NCBI GenBank assembly: GCA_002794775.1
Contig: NBAY01000041.1
Location: forward strand, 248,001-312,000
DNA from: Porodaedalea pini
Taxonomy: Eukaryota; Basidiomycota; Agaricomycetes; Hymenochaetales; Hymenochaetaceae
DNA: 64,000 bases
Reading direction: 5' to 3'
Shown: positions 53,143 through 64,000 of the stretch, piece after piece
How positions within the stretch are numbered: position 1 is the first letter of the stretch
Layout of the letters: each line of letters begins with the position of its first letter
Made by a program: the position numbers and the translations under genes
The notes under the pieces: generated by a model
What the model saw: the letters and a program-made list of their open reading frames with translations, nothing else
Database searches by the model: none
Told to the model about the DNA's origin: nothing

Positions 53143-54811
53143 CTAGTCTGCAGCAGCAGCTCCACGCATATTAAGTATCATGCGAGCAGATATAATGGAA
53201 TGTAACACGTGCTGCATCCTGATAAAGAAAAGCGCTCTATCAATCAATAATACAGAGTAAGGTAGCAGGTAATAGTCTGACTCAACAAGCAGAAGTGTGT
53301 AGTCTCCCTGCATACGATGGTGTGATGGAAGCAAATGTGTCTATTGATGAGTTTTCTTGAATAGTGTGGTCGGAAATATAGAAATCTCACGCCTCCGATA
53401 TTGAGATAGCTGATGATAAAGTTGGCTGTTGAGAAAGCTGCACGATGAAATCATAAGACGCTAGTACTCTGTTCCTCATAGTTAACCATATTCTTACCGA
53501 AGAGGCATACAAAGTACCACAACCCTAATAAAAGTAAGCTGGAAGTTGTTCAAAAAAATTAAGCTGCTACTAACCATCCCGATAAAATACGTCGATAAGT
53601 GGACTCCGATGTACTTGATGGCGCCCTATAATAAGGCTCAGTCATGTATATGTATCTCAGAGCGCTGTCCAAGTACAATACATACACTGAGCTACACCTT
53701 TCCATAGGGTCAAGAGCATAATGGCTATTGAAATCTGTATTTATTATAAGCTTCATGGAAGTTGGCTAGCACTCACCGCAGTAGAAAAACAATAGCATGC
53801 CGAACATGATCATGATGTCATTTCTGGTCGGACTGCCTGTTGCTACGCATGGCAAGATTGTGGGTATGTCCGTCAGCCTCCCTATATTAGGACACGGAAA
53901 GGTTTAAGAGGTACTGAAAGAGACAGGAATAAATGGGTACTGACATGCTGAATTTCTCTATGCTTGTCGAATAGGCTATGATGGCGAAAATGAAGCAAGC
54001 CTGACGTAGATTACATTGTGTATGAGTATTTGGTTTGGAAAAGTAGAGCGAGACTACTCACAGATAAGAATGATATCAGCCTGATGAGCATGCAGCGTGA
54101 TCCTCACCATAATGCATAAATCCGAATCAATAATATGACTGACGAAGTTTAGCGAAGTCTAGGCTGCTTGAAAAATGTATGCACCTTCAGCAGTAGCAAC
54201 ACCAGCTAGAATCAAGTCTGCCAGAAGGCAATTAGCAGTGTTTGACGATGCTAGAAACGTTAACGAACAAATAAATGCGCCGGCAAGCTGACCGCAAGTC
54301 TGCCAGTCCTTGTCAGATGGATGAATAATTAAAAACTTATGAGCGCACGATACTGTTTAGTCCTGGAAGAAGCAGATCTGATAGCGGATTGATGTTGAAC
54401 ACGACTTCAGATCTTCACTTGAATCTTAACTTACAGACGAGCATCAGTGAGCAATCGATGATTGCGAGGTATCGTGTGGCGAAGTAAAGGCATTTTACCA
54501 GGCTCCACTTTGACTGCCAGACGAATTCTACCTGTGATCAAAATATATAGTTATACAAATACTCGAAAGAGTCGTGGAAGTTTACCTCATCAGAGAACAC
54601 TATCATGGTATCGTAAATCTGAGAACGAGGCATTTAGTTTGCTCGAGCACTCTAGACAAGACATCCCTACCAGAAGTGCTGTACTAGCGACTATCATATA
54701 CTTCGGTTACATGTTAATAATTTGTGGGACTAAGTTCATTGGACGACAGCTCACCTGAACCCCTCGAAAGTGGGAAGCCAAAGTTGAAACTTCATCTATA
54801 AGGCTTGACAT
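53143..54811 (-). CDS. DUF6533-family multispanning membrane protein (copy 2)
   Basis: Start ATG at 54811-54809 (MSSLIDEVS, same as copy 1). Early exons keep the family core: MIVASTALL, IYDTMIVFSDE, VEFVWQSKWSLVKCLYF, ATRYLAIIDCSLMLV. Near the C terminus MQHVLHSIISARMILNMRGAAAAD is followed by TAG at 53145-53143, about 65 residues earlier than copy 1. Sequence matching the lost tail is still present beyond the stop. Middle exons were not fully resolved. It may be a functional gene with a shorter tail or an early pseudogene. Confidence 0.65.
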
Positions 54812-55541
54812 TTACAATGACTACGGGAGGATAGGTTAAGGGTAAGGAAAGGAAGAAGGAAGACCTGAAGAATTTATAGGAACCTAATTAGATGAGCGCA
54901 TCAACAAAGATGCGCTCATCTGATCCATGAAATATAATCATCTTGTTCGCAACACAATCAGTGGCAAGCATGCCTGATACCCCACAGTCCCATTATAGGA
55001 ACAGAATGACGACTCGTTTGTCCTTGGATGAGAAGTATAGTGCGGTTGAATTACTACATTGTGAATTAGCAAAGGGAGTTTAAATCTACTGAATACTTAC
55101 AGAGGCTACAGACTGAGTTCGTTCTCCGTTCTCCGATGATCAGGCGATGTTGTGCGGAAGCAGACTGGGCTGAATGACAGCTGTCGACGGCCGCTAGCGA
55201 CTACAAGTGATAAATTATAGAGATTTGACGGGTTTCATCGAGTTTAAGTGCTGAGTTCTATCTATCACGATGACGAAGTTGAGTGGAACCTGATCATAAG
55301 TAGACGACTCGGAAGGAATTTTGTTCGATGTAACCGTTGTTGATATTTACTATTATTTGCACACATCAGTAACTTCACTGAAAACGCTGAAGTAAAAACT
55401 GCGGCAAAGATGTGATCGATGAACAAGATGGAAACAATCATTATAGACACCTATTCCGAAGCACATTCCGTGGATCGCTCCGAGTACTAGTCGAACCTTG
55501 GACATATGTACATATATTTGCTTTGCTTGTGTGGCATGAAG
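54812..55541. other. upstream region of DUF6533 copy 2
   Basis: Promoter side of DUF6533 copy 2. To about 55,400 it is duplicated at 34.0-34.6 kb. An inverted pair of GATGAGCGCATC / GATGCGCTCATC occurs near 54,890-54,920. No gene is seen. Confidence 0.45.
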
Positions 55542-56237
55542 CCGTGAACTAGAGTTGGAGGGGAAACTCGGAGTTACCCACCAAGTGGTTAACCACTGTG
55601 GTTTCCCACGGGGTTAACCACTTCACCACAGGGCACTGTCAAAAATGGCCTGTGGCAAACCTAATTAGATGTATTAGTCATAATTTCTTATGTCATAGTG
55701 TAGGGTAATCTAATCAAAAAACATTTTGAGCCGAGGGGCATACATTTTTTTCTATGTCTGTCAGCATTCTAGGTCCTCAAGAGCTTGAAACTAAGTTTCA
55801 AGAGCTATTCTACTATCTTTCTAGTCTCCCGGATAACCTTCCTTTCTCAAATCAGTACTATGATGCTAAATCATTCAGTCTTCCTGCTGAGGATGTTGAA
55901 AATTATAGCATAGATGGAGCCATGAATCATGCACTGGAGGTTGCTTTATGTCCAGAAGGGTGCCAAATTGGTATAAAACTTAAGGAGCAAGGTCTGGGTC
56001 TTGTGGCTGTGGTGGATGTATTAATACAGAGTTCCGGACATGCGGTTCTGCAGAAGTGGTGGGAGACTGATGGAAGCGGCAAATTTCAAGTGCTCGGGAG
56101 CAACATTGTTTACAGATTACTATATTTGACGCTTACACAACATCTCCTACAGTTCAACGTGGTAACCACCACCGTCCCCCCAAGTAGCCACAGTTAATGA
56201 TCCACAGCCTCCAGAGTCCCCCAACTCTACCGTGAAC
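55542..56237. mobile_element. 680-bp hAT-type element with exact 8-bp target duplication
   Basis: The element spans 55550-56229. It starts TAGAGTTGG and ends CCAACTCTA, a perfect 9-bp inverted repeat. It is flanked by identical CCGTGAAC at 55542-55549 and 56230-56237. An 8-bp duplication is the mark of hAT-family insertion. Near the left end are a 12-bp palindrome GTGGTTAACCAC (55585-55596) and a second inverted pair AAGTGGTTAACC / GGTTAACCACTT (55583-55594 and 55612-55623). The interior is CpG-poor. No transposase is present. Confidence 0.85.
55754..56197 (+). CDS. hypothetical 147-aa frame inside the hAT-type element
   Basis: An uninterrupted frame from ATG 55754 to TAA 56197 fills most of the 680-bp element. 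The protein starts MSVSILGPQELETKFQELF and has no recognised domain, signal peptide or transposase motif. The composition is ordinary for a globular protein. It could be a captured gene fragment, a relic of a larger element protein, or chance. Whether it is expressed is unknown. Confidence 0.35.
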   Translation: MSVSILGPQELETKFQELFYYLSSLPDNLPFSNQYYDAKSFSLPAEDVENYSIDGAMNHALEVALCPEGCQIGIKLKEQGLGLVAVVDVLIQSSGHAVLQKWWETDGSGKFQVLGSNIVYRLLYLTLTQHLLQFNVVTTTVPPSSHS

Positions 56238-56639
56238 AGCACAGAAAACAGCAAAGATGCGTGGGAGTGTCCGAGTGACATGTCACTGTCAGTGCCGCGC
56301 ACAATCACGTGGTGGAGAAGATAGGTTCTTGCCGTCGCACTGTACATATACCTCTTTGCTTGAAGTTGCACAACTTGAGCTCGAACACTCACTCCTCAGA
56401 TGTCTGTACTACTTGCTACTGATAGACTTCGCGCGTCGCCTGACGTCAAGTTTTCCAGTCTACCAATGAGCGTCTAAGATTATCATGTAACTTTGCGGAG
56501 AGCTTGGAGCTCTGAGTCCCGGGTCCAGGTTTAAAGTGCAAACCGGCATGCGGCAAGTGCATTGTGTCCTACAAGCTTTCTTATATCCCTTTTGCACTTC
56601 CCTCAACAATGTTGCCGAAAATTCTGCGCACCAGCTGAG
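56238..56639. other. intergenic upstream of F-box gene
   Basis: 402 bp of normal composition. No gene is recognised. Confidence 0.4.
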
Positions 56640-58320
56640 ATGTCTGGCAACATGGACAGGCGGCCTTTCGGTGGCTTTGACGTGCCCGGCGATATCTGGT
56701 GGCGGATCATGACGAACTGTGGGCCCGATGAGGTCACGTCCCTCGAGAAGGTGAGGCTGTTTCCCTCTTACCGCTAACACATGTGGTATAACTGACTGGC
56801 TGATGTCTAGTGCTGCAAACTATTCTACAGCCTCGCGAGGAGTCGCAGTATATGGCTCAAATGCCTACAGAATCTGGGCGCGAACGAACCGCCCAGTATA
56901 CCGACGCACGTCTCTCCAGCTTTACTAAGTGTGTCAGAGCTACGTAACGTTGCCATAAACGCTCGTCGACGGACTTCAGTTTGGGAAAGCGATTCTTCCC
57001 CCAAAGTAACGCGCGAGACTGTCATTTCATTGAAAGATGCCAACCCTGATGAGGTGCTCGGAGAGCCTGTAGAGTTTGGGTTACGACTCTTCCTTCTCCC
57101 AGGCGGGAGTTACCTCATGATATACTGGCCGGCGGGCTACCTTCAATGCTGGTCTATGCGAGATAAGACTTGCCTATGGGTGTATCCTGACCTCCCGGAA
57201 GGTGCATCGGAGGACAGGCCTAAGCTCTTATGGGATTTTGACTTTGACATGCAACAAAATGGAGATGTGCATCTACTACTGATAGACGAATTGCTTCGAG
57301 GTGATCAGATGGGAGATAGGTACGCTGATTGCTGATTATTTCGTCTTTTATGCCTTGTCAAACGTTCTATTCAGGTATCCGAACATCATGCGTTTCTCAC
57401 CCGGAACATCAACCCTTGAAAAACTTCACCGCGGACGACAATTAAGCAGGGAGTACGGAGTGCCAAGTATTGTCAAGCTTCGGGCCAACATATCCGTCGT
57501 GTACCAGAGCCTCTTTGGTTTATTCTTTGGCACGTTGACAATATACTTTCAAAACGAGGACAAGTATTTAACGGTTACCGAAGTAAGTGGATTTCTTCTC
57601 CACATCAGTCTGAGGTACTGACCGCTAAAGATGAAGGTAAACGTTGATTGTCTCGAGGTCGCGGACGACTTCATGATATGTGTATGCGTGCTGAACGACG
57701 GAAACAAGTCTCTAATCATCATATCATTGATTAAACTTCTCAAATTGGCGACCAGGACGAGCGAGCCGCAGAAGACTGTATGTCTAGCTGATGTCGTGTC
57801 CTCCTCTATGCTTCTGGAGCCAAAATCCTTCGGCCTACGAAGTGCAAAGTTATCAGTCAACAGTCTTCACTGGAAGGCCAAAATGGACCAAGATAAGATT
57901 TACATCACGGTCTTATACAAGGATACAATCTCTAGGGGTACCCCCTTTGCTCGTTTTGTTTTGCATAAGACTCGTGATCCTTCTGATTGCTCCGACTTGC
58001 CCTGCCTCGAGACCTTTGACGACAACAATGACATATCCTTGAAACTCTCTGACCGAACATTCGCCTCATTCACCACTCTGACCCCGCCGACGCTGTCTGG
58101 TCAGTCTCTGGTTCTTCTGCACAGTAGTCACATACTTGCTCAGGGTGAAAACGTGCTTGCTTTGGCAACCATGTCTTGTGAAGGAACGATGAAATTCAAG
58201 CCGCTTGATTTGGGTGTCGAATATTCGGCGTTGCAAGCTCTTTGCACGGAGTTTTATAGCGGAGCTATCCTCTTCGCAACAGAGGATTACAATTCTGTAG
58301 TGATAAAACATTTCGAATAA
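56640..58320 (+). CDS. F-box domain protein (second)
   Basis: Exons 56640-56750, 56811-57319, 57375-57582 and 57631-58320 close in frame to 505 aa. The N terminus carries a degenerate F-box: DVPGDIWWRIMTNCGPDEVTSLEKCCKLFYSLARSRSIWLKCL. The remaining 440 residues have the loose beta-rich pattern common in agaricomycete F-box proteins (LFLLPGGSYLMIYWPAGYLQCW, then SLFGLFFGTLTIYF), possibly a divergent propeller. It is probably an SCF adaptor; the target is unknown. Not closely related to the F-box protein at 24-26.9 kb. Confidence 0.8.
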
Positions 58321-58549
58321 TGTATTTCGTATTGATCTATTCGCAAGGGGGTCCACTGGCGCTTGCCAGATATGAACTGCGAATGCAAGCCGTCCGATGT
58401 CCGCTGCTTTTGTCATTGCTTGCTCTTATATCGCATCTATTATCCGACCCGACCGCAGAGCTAATTGTCCGATTCCTCGACTCGATGGTTCCCAAACTCC
58501 ATCCGACTCAGAGACAATGCACTATCTTCGCGGTGATCTAGGAACCTCA

Positions 58550-59950
58550 ACGCCCCTCGCATATTAAGTATCATTCGCGCAGTGACCTCGGAGTGCAGTA
58601 CGCGTTGTAGTCTGCACATGTGCATCTTCAGTTCCTATTTGACAATTTATTACCCAGTAGCAACGTGCCACTCACTCCAGAAGTAGGAAGCGATAGTTGC
58701 CCTGCGCAGCCACGCTAGCCAATCCCATTCGGAGGCACAGCAGCGAGAAAGAAACTATTGCTCACCTCGTGAAGTGAGAGGGCAAAGTTTGCTGTTGTCA
58801 GAGCTTTGAAAATAAATTAACGTCAAGTGATATATAAACATAGCTGGAAGAAAAAACTCACCAAATAAGCAGATAAAGGCTAAAACACCTGTTATAAACT
58901 TGTAAGTTTGAGATATGATTGGAAACGTGATACTTTCGAACCATCCCTATAAAAAGAAACAAAATGAGGGTGCTGTGACGGATATTTTGGCGTTCTTGTA
59001 GTGCACTAGTTAGTATGTTGCCATTAGAAGGATGCTCCTATCCCGGAACTAACATTGAGATATACCCTTCCGAAGTGTCTGCACCATAATGACTGCAGAT
59101 GTCCTATTCTCACTTGGACTATTTGCTGCTGGTGTACGAAAGATGTTATCGACTCTGACATCTCGAGCCCACTGGTATGTAAAGGCCGTATAAATTTCTG
59201 GCGAGAAGCTTTGAGGGATGGGAGCTCGGACTGCTCCAGATATGCCACCTTTTATTTTCCTTGGAGGACCCCGTCACATCGCGATTTGTTGGTTGCGGAG
59301 CGATGTATCGACTTTTGAAGGATACCAATGAGATCCCGTTCTCCCATGGCTGTTTTAAAACGACGCTCACCGGTTACAAGAATCAGTAACCTCCGGAGCT
59401 GCTTCGATCGCATTCAACATTAATCAGAAATTGATCACTGGTAGCAAAGCCTCCGATCGTGATATTGTTGAGTAACATGAACAGTCGGGCATAGAAACGG
59501 CGAGTCCCGGAGAAGTCAGCAAGCATAAATCAAGTAGATTTTGAGATGGTGATATTATCAGATGGTATAGACGCAAAGTAGCGATGAGCATAAAAGGGCA
59601 AATTCATTGAGAATTGCAACCAAGTACGGCAATAAATAGGTTCGTAGTTTGTAGGGCCTGGCTCGAGCATTGTCACCTTTGTAAAGCAACAGATATCAAG
59701 GTTATTGAAAAACAACTGAGAATCGAGCGTATTAGAAAAATTCGTATCTCCGAAGATTTCGAATTCTTACATATTTACACTTGAGCGACGAGCTTGGATA
59801 GATTGACTCGTTGAGCACACTTGGATCGAAGGACGTTGGCTCCCTCCCTTCTTTTCCTTCCAGCTTTTTCTGTCCTTCGACCAGTTTTCTTCTACCAGAA
59901 TTTGCGTTGATGCCATGGCCATTGACGCCGCAGTCTTGATAGAAGTTGCT
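58550..59950 (-). pseudogene. DUF6533 gene relic (third copy)
   Basis: On the minus strand near 58,550-58,625 the C-terminal family block is recognisable (R-L-Q-R-V-L-H-S, then ARMILNMRGAL), and near 58,760-58,800 TTANFALSLHE matches SSANFTLNLF of copy 1. Further upstream, fragments around 59,530-59,700 (FYAHRYFASIP) may derive from the RY motif region. No continuous gene model can be built. Not part of the inverted duplication. Confidence 0.5.
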
Positions 59951-60139
59951 GTATGTAGCAAAATAGATCTACTTGATATCGTCAGCCTGCCTTGCAACTC
60001 ACAATGCACCGTCTTGAGTTGTGTCCATTGCTTTGCCCACAATCCTGGTAAGGCTCCGAAAGTTCACACGAAGGCCGGAATTGCAGAGGTAGCTATACAT
60101 TAATAGAAGAAACAGAGAAACACAGGGAAGCTAGCGTGT

Positions 60140-60871
60140 TTAGAGGGACACTTCACGTACACCGTCCTTGTCGACCACCTTTACTTTGTAGTTATATCCG
60201 CCGACGATCAGACGCTTCGCGACCTCGTCGATGCAGCGTTTGAGTGTTGCCAGGCCTTCTTCTAGGCTGGCGTTGGGGTCGTGGTATCTATCAGTGGCGA
60301 TCAGCACAAGTGTCTTCACTCTGTAACCTACTGAATACAAGACACACCTATCCAACAAACTCAGTGCGAAGTAGCTTCCGTACCCATGTGCCGCGAACGG
60401 GACTTCAGCAAGTGTCCCGAGGTAGTCAATCCAGTACAGCTTCGGCGTGCCGCCGAGTTCCTCCTGGCCCTCCTCAATCGCAGCAGCACTAGTATCATAG
60501 CCGCCGACGAGCAGATTGACAGCGTATGGTGAGCGTGAGCGGATCGAGTCAGCGAGGGCACGCCGGATCCATGAGGCAGCTGAGGAAGGGCGTAGTTCGT
60601 GGTGGTGCCGGATCTGGTGTAGGCGTAGATTACGCTCGATGTATTCTGCAAAGTGAACGGTATCACCTGCGAGAGGCTAATTAGCGGTTTTCCGTATTTT
60701 AACGCTCGTCGTGTGCGTACCTGGTTCGCCAGAGTAGGCCATGACAAGGTGAGGACCCAGCGTCTTCGTTTTGTCCTCGTCCGACTTCATCTTCACGATT
60801 GAGCGTGCCGCCGTCGTATCCGACGCGATGATGACGTATCCGCGCCCAGCGAGTGCAAATGAGCATTCCAT
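60140..60871 (-). CDS. PRE1: 20S proteasome subunit beta-4 (Pre1 / PSMB2)
   Basis: Exons 60871-60721, 60666-60348 and 60287-60140 close in frame to 205 aa, typical of this subunit. It is a non-catalytic beta subunit of the 20S core, consistent with no Thr-1 after a propeptide: the chain starts directly MECSFALAGRGYVIIASDT. Other family signals are SGEPGDTVHFAEYI, NLLVGGYD, LYWIDYLGTL, HGYGSYF and DRYHDPNASLEEG near the end. Tandem with CCT2 (242 bp apart). Confidence 0.96.
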
Positions 60872-61113
60872 GTCTCAACAGCGGCAGTGAAGGGAGAATG
60901 AAGTCAAGGTGAAAGGTGTGTAGAGAGAGGCCTGCGCGGTGAATACGCGTCACGACGCGCGTCGTTCCGTCCCCTTTATAGCAGAAAAATAATCGGCGTT
61001 TCTCAAAACTCTTGCCATTTTCGGCCAATGTACAAAATATGTTCTCTCAGTGAGTACACTGAATGATTGCGTATATTCATCTATCGTATGCCGCAAAACT
61101 AAATTTACATGAT

Positions 61114-62999
61114 TTAATGTGCTTCGCGTCTCCTCGGTGTGGCGCGCAAGATCGTGTCTACCCTGCGTAGGGATTCAGTATCGAGCAGACACAAAAACAA
61201 GACAAGATAATAGACGCACCTCAAAATCATTTCCGTCGCTTCACTCGCGCTGATGACGACCTGCCGCTTGAGCTTGTAGCTCTCTGTGACGCCAAGCTTG
61301 CGCATCGAGCCAATAGAACCCTCGTTCATGTCGAGGCCTGCATCTCGCTGACCATCGTAATGCGCCGCCCGGAGACGACTTACGAGGTCGCTCGAGTCGT
61401 ACCCAGCATTGTCCGCAAGAATGGTTGGAATCTGGCGCAAAGCCCGCGCGAACGCCTCGACAGCAATCGCCTTCTTGCCTGCAACATGACGTGCGGCCCC
61501 TTCGACTGCGCAGCTCATCAACATTTCCGCACAGCCGCCGCCGAGCGTCACGCGCGTCTCCTTGACAGTCTGACTGAGGACGGAGAGCGCGTCATGTAGT
61601 GAGCGCTCTGCCTCATCGACCATCTGCGTTGTTGACCCGCGCAGTACGACCGTACACGCCTGACCGGCAGCGACTCCGGAGAACTTGACCAGCTGCAGAA
61701 GAATGAGATATGTGTCGTTACTTGGACAGAAATTGACAGACCTTGTCTTCCCCGATCATGATCTCTTCAATGAGCTCACAACGTCCGAGCTTCACCTTAT
61801 CTGGCTGATCAAACGTGCTCGCGATTTCTCCGCCAGTAACGAGCGAGAGCCGTTCGACACCCTCAAAGTCCGCGTGCTCGATCGTTACAATCCCATGCTC
61901 CGCGAGCAGCGACTCCGGATAATTGTAGATCAGCTGTCGGTTAATGAAAACAGTTAATTCCGTGCGCTGCGATTGCCTTCACTTTGTCCTTCATCTTTTC
62001 GCGCTCCGCGCGCTCCAGTTCAGCGAGTTTGCCCGTACTATCGACCTTCACACGTGCACCGAATATTTTGATTTTGTCCGTGTCCATAGCTATGCCCATG
62101 TTAAGTAAATAATCACCTCAATCCAGAATTGAGCTCACAGGTGTTAGCGATGAGGATTTTGGCATTTTCGAGGCGTTTTGGGCAGTTGACGCCGATGGGC
62201 TTGTCGAGTATGAACCCCTCATCGAGGTAAGAGTCAGTTAGCTTCCCACCGACTTTTTTAATGACTTGAATGTGGTCGAGATCTGTCGAGCCCTGATATC
62301 CTCTGATTAGTGCGTGCTGGGTCTATGCAGACCGATTTACTTGCCTGTAACCGGAGTACGGCATCCACAGCGAAGTTCGCGAAGTAGTCCTTGTCCTGCG
62401 ACAGGACTTTGGATGAAAGTGTTGTCCGTGCAATGTTGAAAAGATCTTCACGGAAAGTCGTGGGATCTGATCTGTTGCCCAAACACTCAGATTTTTATGC
62501 TCACAATGTGCTTGCGCACTTACGAGTGGTCAACTGCTGCTCCTTCGAGCGCCTCCAACGCTGCCGTGCTCGCAATTCTATAGCCTTCCACAATCGTCTG
62601 CGGATGAATTTTTGCCATGACCAGCTTCTCCGCTTCGCGCAGAAGCTCACTTGCAAGCACACAGACACTCGTAGTGCCGTCGCCGACCTCGTCGTCCTGC
62701 ACCTTCGAGATGTTCACCAGAATCTTCGCCGCCGCATTGTCGAGCTGTATCGACTTGAGAATTGTCGCACCATCATTCGTCACGTTGATCTCGCCTGTCG
62801 AGCCCGATTGTAAGATCTTATTCATGCCTTTTGGCCCGAGTGTCGATTTTACGAGGTCGCCGAGCGCGAGCGCGCCGACGAAGGACGAGAGACGCGCAGT
62901 CTCTGCCTTTTCCTCAGTCGCCTGGGTAGTTGATCAGAGAGCAATCTCAACCTAGGTTCAAACTTTACGTACCTCTTCGCCAAAAATGTTTACGGACAT
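61114..62999 (-). CDS. CCT2: chaperonin TRiC/CCT subunit beta (CCT2), with one-base frameshift in this sequence
   Basis: Exons 62999-62973, 62921-62524, 62471-62345, 62292-62139, 62089-61742, 61692-61220 and 61162-61114. The product would be 524 aa after ignoring one extra base in exon 5. It is a subunit of the cytosolic ring that folds actin and tubulin. Motifs: [27 protein letters not shown] (ATP site), KVGGKL, VLRGST and [10 protein letters not shown]. Exon 5 carries TTTT near 61,950 where the conserved NCFINRQ needs TTT; all other exon phases agree only if one base is removed. Intron 3 (62344-62293) is a GC-AG intron with donor CAG/GCAAGT. Confidence 0.95.
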
Positions 63000-64000
63000 C
63001 GTATGATAGTAGAAAGTAACGAGAAACGCAGAGTGTACGCGCAGAGGACGTGCCTGCAACGATCTTGATAAGGAAGGTTGCTCCCATGTACCAATTAACT
63101 TTCTTTAACCCATTCGGGGTCAATATCGTCAGATTCGTCACCACATCCTGCCTGGATCCTATTTTCATTTTCAGTGTCTCAACCTCAAGCAACCACATCT
63201 TGGAGGCAACAATATGCTCTACGATCCTTCTTAACTGTGAGCTCTCTGCATCTTCAATTATGAAGACGGGCAAGTCGGCCTCGATTTTTCAATCCTCGTC
63301 GCTGCTAGCTCAGAACAATATTAATACTGTGCGAGACAAACATGCCTTCATTGAGTGGGACACTTAACTGCATGCATTCGTCCTAGCTGGTACTCCAGAA
63401 CATGTCTGGAGAGGATACTGGTCAAGCTTGTTTTCACCTTCCTTCATGACCAGACTCGGACGAGCCTTTTCTCTTAGAGTTTTTCATCTCTTGGGGGACG
63501 TGGTGGTACGAGTCTAGGATATTTCGATGCTTCCAAACTCTGGTGCAGTATTTCTCGACTTTCCATTATCCCGATAACTGCTGCTTAAACTTTTTCCTGC
63601 CTCATTCCTGGGATTCTTGTAGGACTGCTTCATTTTTATTTTTATTTGCCTAACGTTCTCACCTACTGATACTTGAAATGTTTTGAACATAGTCGACTTT
63701 GATGTCCACAAAGGCTCCAGCTACGTGACGCTTTCCCGACAAAGCCAGGCAGGGGTGATATTTGCTTAGGCCCATTACATCTTACGACTGACATTTCTGC
63801 TTATACAGCATGTGAACTTCCTGATACTTTCAACCATTCAGAACTACAGATGGAATCCAAGCCTGAGACTTTGTAACTTCAGTTACCAAATATCATACGT
63901 CCTTCTTATATGCGTGTCTGTCACTGTCTTACGTTGAGATGTCTTTGCATACGCATGTCCTGCTCGCCATTTCCTCAAGAATGACCTTCACTGAACTTAA
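63000..64000. other. end of window, possible coding relic
   Basis: About 63,040-63,270 on the minus strand has an open stretch with protein-like character (VVTNLTILTPNGLKKVNWYM and upstream LLEVETLKMKIG). I do not recognise the family. It ends abruptly beside the CCT2 start and has no clear start codon or exon partners. 63,370-64,000 shows nothing recognisable. Confidence 0.3.

Larger units (their letters stand above)
51727..55400. repeat. right arm of inverted segmental duplication
   Basis: About 3.7 kb matching the reverse complement of 34,000-37,720, with methyltransferase (+) and DUF6533 (-) in the mirrored order. Homology covers the intergenic spacer and the DUF6533 upstream region to about 55,400, where AATAATAGTAAATATCAACAA-like sequence is still shared with 34,050-34,070. 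Confidence 0.8.

Overview
The window looks like chromosomal DNA of an agaricomycete (mushroom-forming basidiomycete), most likely a white-rot wood decayer. Genes are dense and cut by many short introns (mostly 48-65 nt). There is a secreted class II manganese peroxidase, basidiomycete-type F-box proteins and DUF6533 membrane proteins, and many housekeeping genes match eukaryotic families motif by motif. All gene models were made by hand from splice sites and reading frame. Most exon sets close in frame; the doubtful ones are named.

Layout. 1-3.6 kb is CpG-poor relic DNA. 4.2-12.6 kb holds a WD40/inositol 5-phosphatase fusion (-) and cohesin SMC3 (+), divergent over a 224-bp shared promoter. 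13.2-15.4 kb is an MFS transporter. 15.4-23.9 kb is a transposon graveyard: a GGTCC-rich hAT-like MITE, a C-terminal UDP-glycosyltransferase relic, and a second glycosyltransferase relic split by a 3.3-kb terminal-inverted-repeat element that carries prolyl-tRNA synthetase gene fragments. 24.0-33.8 kb carries an F-box protein (-), a secreted CBM19-like Ser/Thr-rich protein (-), a peroxisomal alpha/beta hydrolase ending in SKL (+) and the manganese peroxidase (+). 34.0-37.7 kb holds a DUF6533 gene and a methyltransferase pseudogene. 38.3-50.6 kb is a housekeeping core: ADE2-type AIR carboxylase, a Crinkler-like P-loop ATPase, the very large URB1/NPA1 ribosome-biogenesis gene and a serine racemase/threonine dehydratase-like enzyme. 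51.7-55.4 kb is an inverted second copy of the 34.0-37.7 kb block, with an intact methyltransferase. 55.5-56.2 kb is a 680-bp element with an exact 8-bp target duplication. 56.6-60 kb has another F-box gene and a third DUF6533 relic. 60.1-63.0 kb has proteasome beta-4 (PRE1/PSMB2) and chaperonin CCT2.

The genes do not form one pathway. The notable features are structural: an inverted segmental duplication flanking about 14 kb of largely conserved housekeeping genes, a gene-fragment-carrying DNA transposon, GC-AG introns in two conserved enzymes, and a one-base frameshift in CCT2 that looks like a sequence error.
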